Below are positions 6,999 through 7,913 of a stretch of DNA of 7,913 nucleotides, in pieces. The notes beneath the pieces were generated by a model, which saw only the letters and a list, made by a program, of their open reading frames with translations, searched no databases and had not been told where the DNA came from. The translations under genes and the position numbers were made by a program. How positions within the stretch are numbered: position 1 is the stretch's first letter; the number at the start of each line of letters is the position of its first letter. Source of the stretch: Chloroflexia bacterium (GTDB lineage Bacteria; Chloroflexota; Chloroflexia; Thermomicrobiales; UBA6265); assembly GCA_013696525.1 (NCBI GenBank), contig JACCYK010000115.1:1-7913 (forward strand), given 5' to 3'.

Positions 6999-7027
6999 AG
7001 CGTAGCGGCTGGTCAGGCGCCGGTCAA
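6999..7027 (-). promoter_or_regulatory. Likely regulator promoter overlapped by 11-bp-spaced direct repeats
   Basis: On the minus strand, -35 TTGACC (7027-7022) and -10 TACGCT (7004-6999) are 17 nt apart; they match the consensus at 5/6 and 3/6. Overlapping it are heptamers TTGACCG (7027-7021) and CTGACCA (7016-7010), which share TGACC, start 11 nt apart and end 5 nt before the -10. This is the arrangement of SARP-family operators, so self-regulation is plausible. The predicted transcript start (about 6992) supports ATG 6959 as the start codon. Confidence 0.4.
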
Positions 7028-7054
7028 CCACCAGCCATACCCACGTCCGGCCAT

Positions 7055-7088
7055 CGCTAACAACGCGCTAACACGGACGCCATAGGGT
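7055..7088 (+). promoter_or_regulatory. SARP-type direct-repeat operator and weak -10 for the SnoaL-like gene
   Basis: Two perfect copies of CGCTAACA (7055-7062 and 7066-7073) start 11 bp apart: a heptamer with a 4-bp spacer, as in known SARP binding sites. After the second heptamer, 8 nt lead to CATAGG (7081-7086) and 10 nt to TAGGGT (7083-7088), weak -10 candidates. There is no good -35, as expected for an activator-dependent promoter where the repeats take its place. It lies in the divergent gap beside a SARP-like regulator gene. Confidence 0.45.
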
Positions 7089-7150
7089 GAGACCACAACC
7101 GCCGGTAACCACGGGTGAGCGTCATCCGGAGCCGCCGGGGTGGAAACAAT

Positions 7151-7156
7151 AGGAGG
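7151..7156 (+). promoter_or_regulatory. Strong ribosome binding site of the SnoaL-like gene
   Basis: AGGAGG at 7151-7156 lies 5 nt before ATG 7162 and fixes the start. Confidence 0.8.
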
Positions 7157-7161
7157 TTGCC

Positions 7162-7875
7162 ATGCCACCGCATCCAGACACGGAGAATGCCGTTTCCAAT
7201 CTCCGCCGGCAGGATCTGCTTGCCACCGCCGAGCACGAGCGCCACGCGGCCGCAACCGGTGGCGCTCCCTCTCCCGCGGCGACGGCACCGAGACCATGGG
7301 TCTTCGTTGCCTCTGCCGTTGCGGCGCTCGCCTTCATTGGGCTCGCCGTGGCCCCCGGCCCGCTCTCGGCCAGGGAGAGTCCTGAGCTTGTCGTCGCCAG
7401 CGCCCAGGAGCAGCTTGAACCCGCCGCCTACAGCGAGGAAGAGTCGGCAAACCTGGAGATCGCCCATCGCTTCTTCGAAGAACTGCACGGCGAGGGCGAT
7501 CTCGCGGTCGCGGAGGAGATTGTCGCGCCCGACGCCCTGTTCCACATTCCCGGCGGTGAGCTGAGCGGGCCGGCGGGCATCGGCGGCCTCGTCACCCTCC
7601 TCCGCACCGCCTTCCCCGACGCCACCTTCCCGATCGAGGATGTGGCGGTCGATGGCGATACCGTCGCCGTGCGCTGGACGATGCGGGGGACGTCCGAAGG
7701 CGAGTTCCAGGGCATTCCGCCGACGGGGGAAGCGGTGGAGCTGCGGGGAACCGCGTTCCTCAGCATTGAAGACGGTCTCATCGTGGAAGACTGGGTGACG
7801 TACGATCAGCTTGGACTGCTGCAACAACTCGGCGCCATGCCGGGGGCAGGCCCAGAGGCCACCCCCGAACCGTAA
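7162..7875 (+). CDS. Membrane-anchored SnoaL-like / ester cyclase-fold protein
   Basis: This is a 237-residue protein with a perfect AGGAGG site. Residues 1-44 are polar and Ala/Pro-rich, probably cytoplasmic. Residues 45-68 (PWVFVASAVAALAFIGLAV...) form one transmembrane helix or uncleaved anchor. Residues 93-224 are a SnoaL-like NTF2-fold domain: helix NLEIAHRFFEELHGEGD, VAPDALFHIPGG, SGPAGIGGLVTLLRTAFPDATFPIEDVAVDGDTVAVRWTMRGT, then FQGIPPTGEAVELRGTAFLSIEDGLIVEDWVTYDQLGLLQQLG. Pro/Glu-rich residues finish the chain. Founding family members (SnoaL, AknH) are polyketide cyclases acting by acid-base chemistry, but most relatives are of unknown substrate. The conserved Asp/His-type polar residues of the pocket are plausibly present (His128, Asp210), unproven. 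It is divergent from the regulator and behind its candidate operator, so probably a target of it. The fold is confident, the reaction is not. Confidence 0.9.
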   Translation: MPPHPDTENAVSNLRRQDLLATAEHERHAAATGGAPSPAATAPRPWVFVASAVAALAFIGLAVAPGPLSARESPELVVASAQEQLEPAAYSEEESANLEIAHRFFEELHGEGDLAVAEEIVAPDALFHIPGGELSGPAGIGGLVTLLRTAFPDATFPIEDVAVDGDTVAVRWTMRGTSEGEFQGIPPTGEAVELRGTAFLSIEDGLIVEDWVTYDQLGLLQQLGAMPGAGPEATPEP

Positions 7876-7913
7876 CGCCCATCGACGACGAGCTCTGTGA
7901 GGCCGCCGGGGCG

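Noticed and set aside
6960..7031. GTG at 7031 as the start of the regulator
   Set aside because: It lies upstream of the predicted promoter and adds 24 residues before the conserved domain; ATG 6959 fits better.

Overview
The window is high-GC DNA of chromosomal character with long coding regions, several long spurious antisense ORFs and Ala/Arg/Pro-rich proteins. The gene mix suggests a Chloroflexota bacterium, most likely Thermomicrobia-like: a BTAD/NB-ARC/TPR regulator, an OtrA-type ribosomal-protection GTPase, an exported cupredoxin-like protein and a membrane-anchored SnoaL-like protein. Taxonomy is inferred from gene content and protein style only; there is no rRNA or other phylogenetic marker.

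Layout. Bases 1-177 are the C-terminal end of a plus-strand glycoside hydrolase cut by the window edge. Bases 178-610 hold no convincing gene. This gap has an AT-rich patch and two diverged, inverted copies of a short palindromic intergenic element. Bases 611-1558 (+) encode an exported two-domain cupredoxin-like protein with a full type-1 copper ligand set only in its second domain. A hairpin at 1581-1603 separates it from the convergent gene at 1607-3568 (-), an OtrA/TetM-family tetracycline-resistance ribosomal-protection protein. Upstream of that gene are a good sigma-70-like promoter (3670-3698), a short leader ORF with its own ribosome binding site (3492-3629), and a 9-bp complementarity that can pair the leader start codon with the resistance-gene start codon. 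Bases 3738-6959 (-) encode a large regulator: winged helix, BTAD, NB-ARC ATPase and TPR domains. A divergent intergenic region (6960-7161) carries two pairs of 7-bp direct repeats spaced 11 bp apart, the architecture of SARP/AfsR operators, one pair next to each divergent promoter. Bases 7162-7875 (+) encode a SnoaL-like/ester-cyclase-fold protein behind one transmembrane helix. The last 38 bases (7876-7913) show no feature.

How the parts may work together. The regulator probably controls the divergent SnoaL-like gene and itself through the repeats. It may also affect the downstream resistance gene, which lies on the same strand with no clear terminator between them, although that gene appears to have its own promoter and a translational leader. 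The most interesting proposal is that the leader ORF and start-to-start stem form a translation-coupled switch for ribosomal protection. This is inferred from sequence alone.
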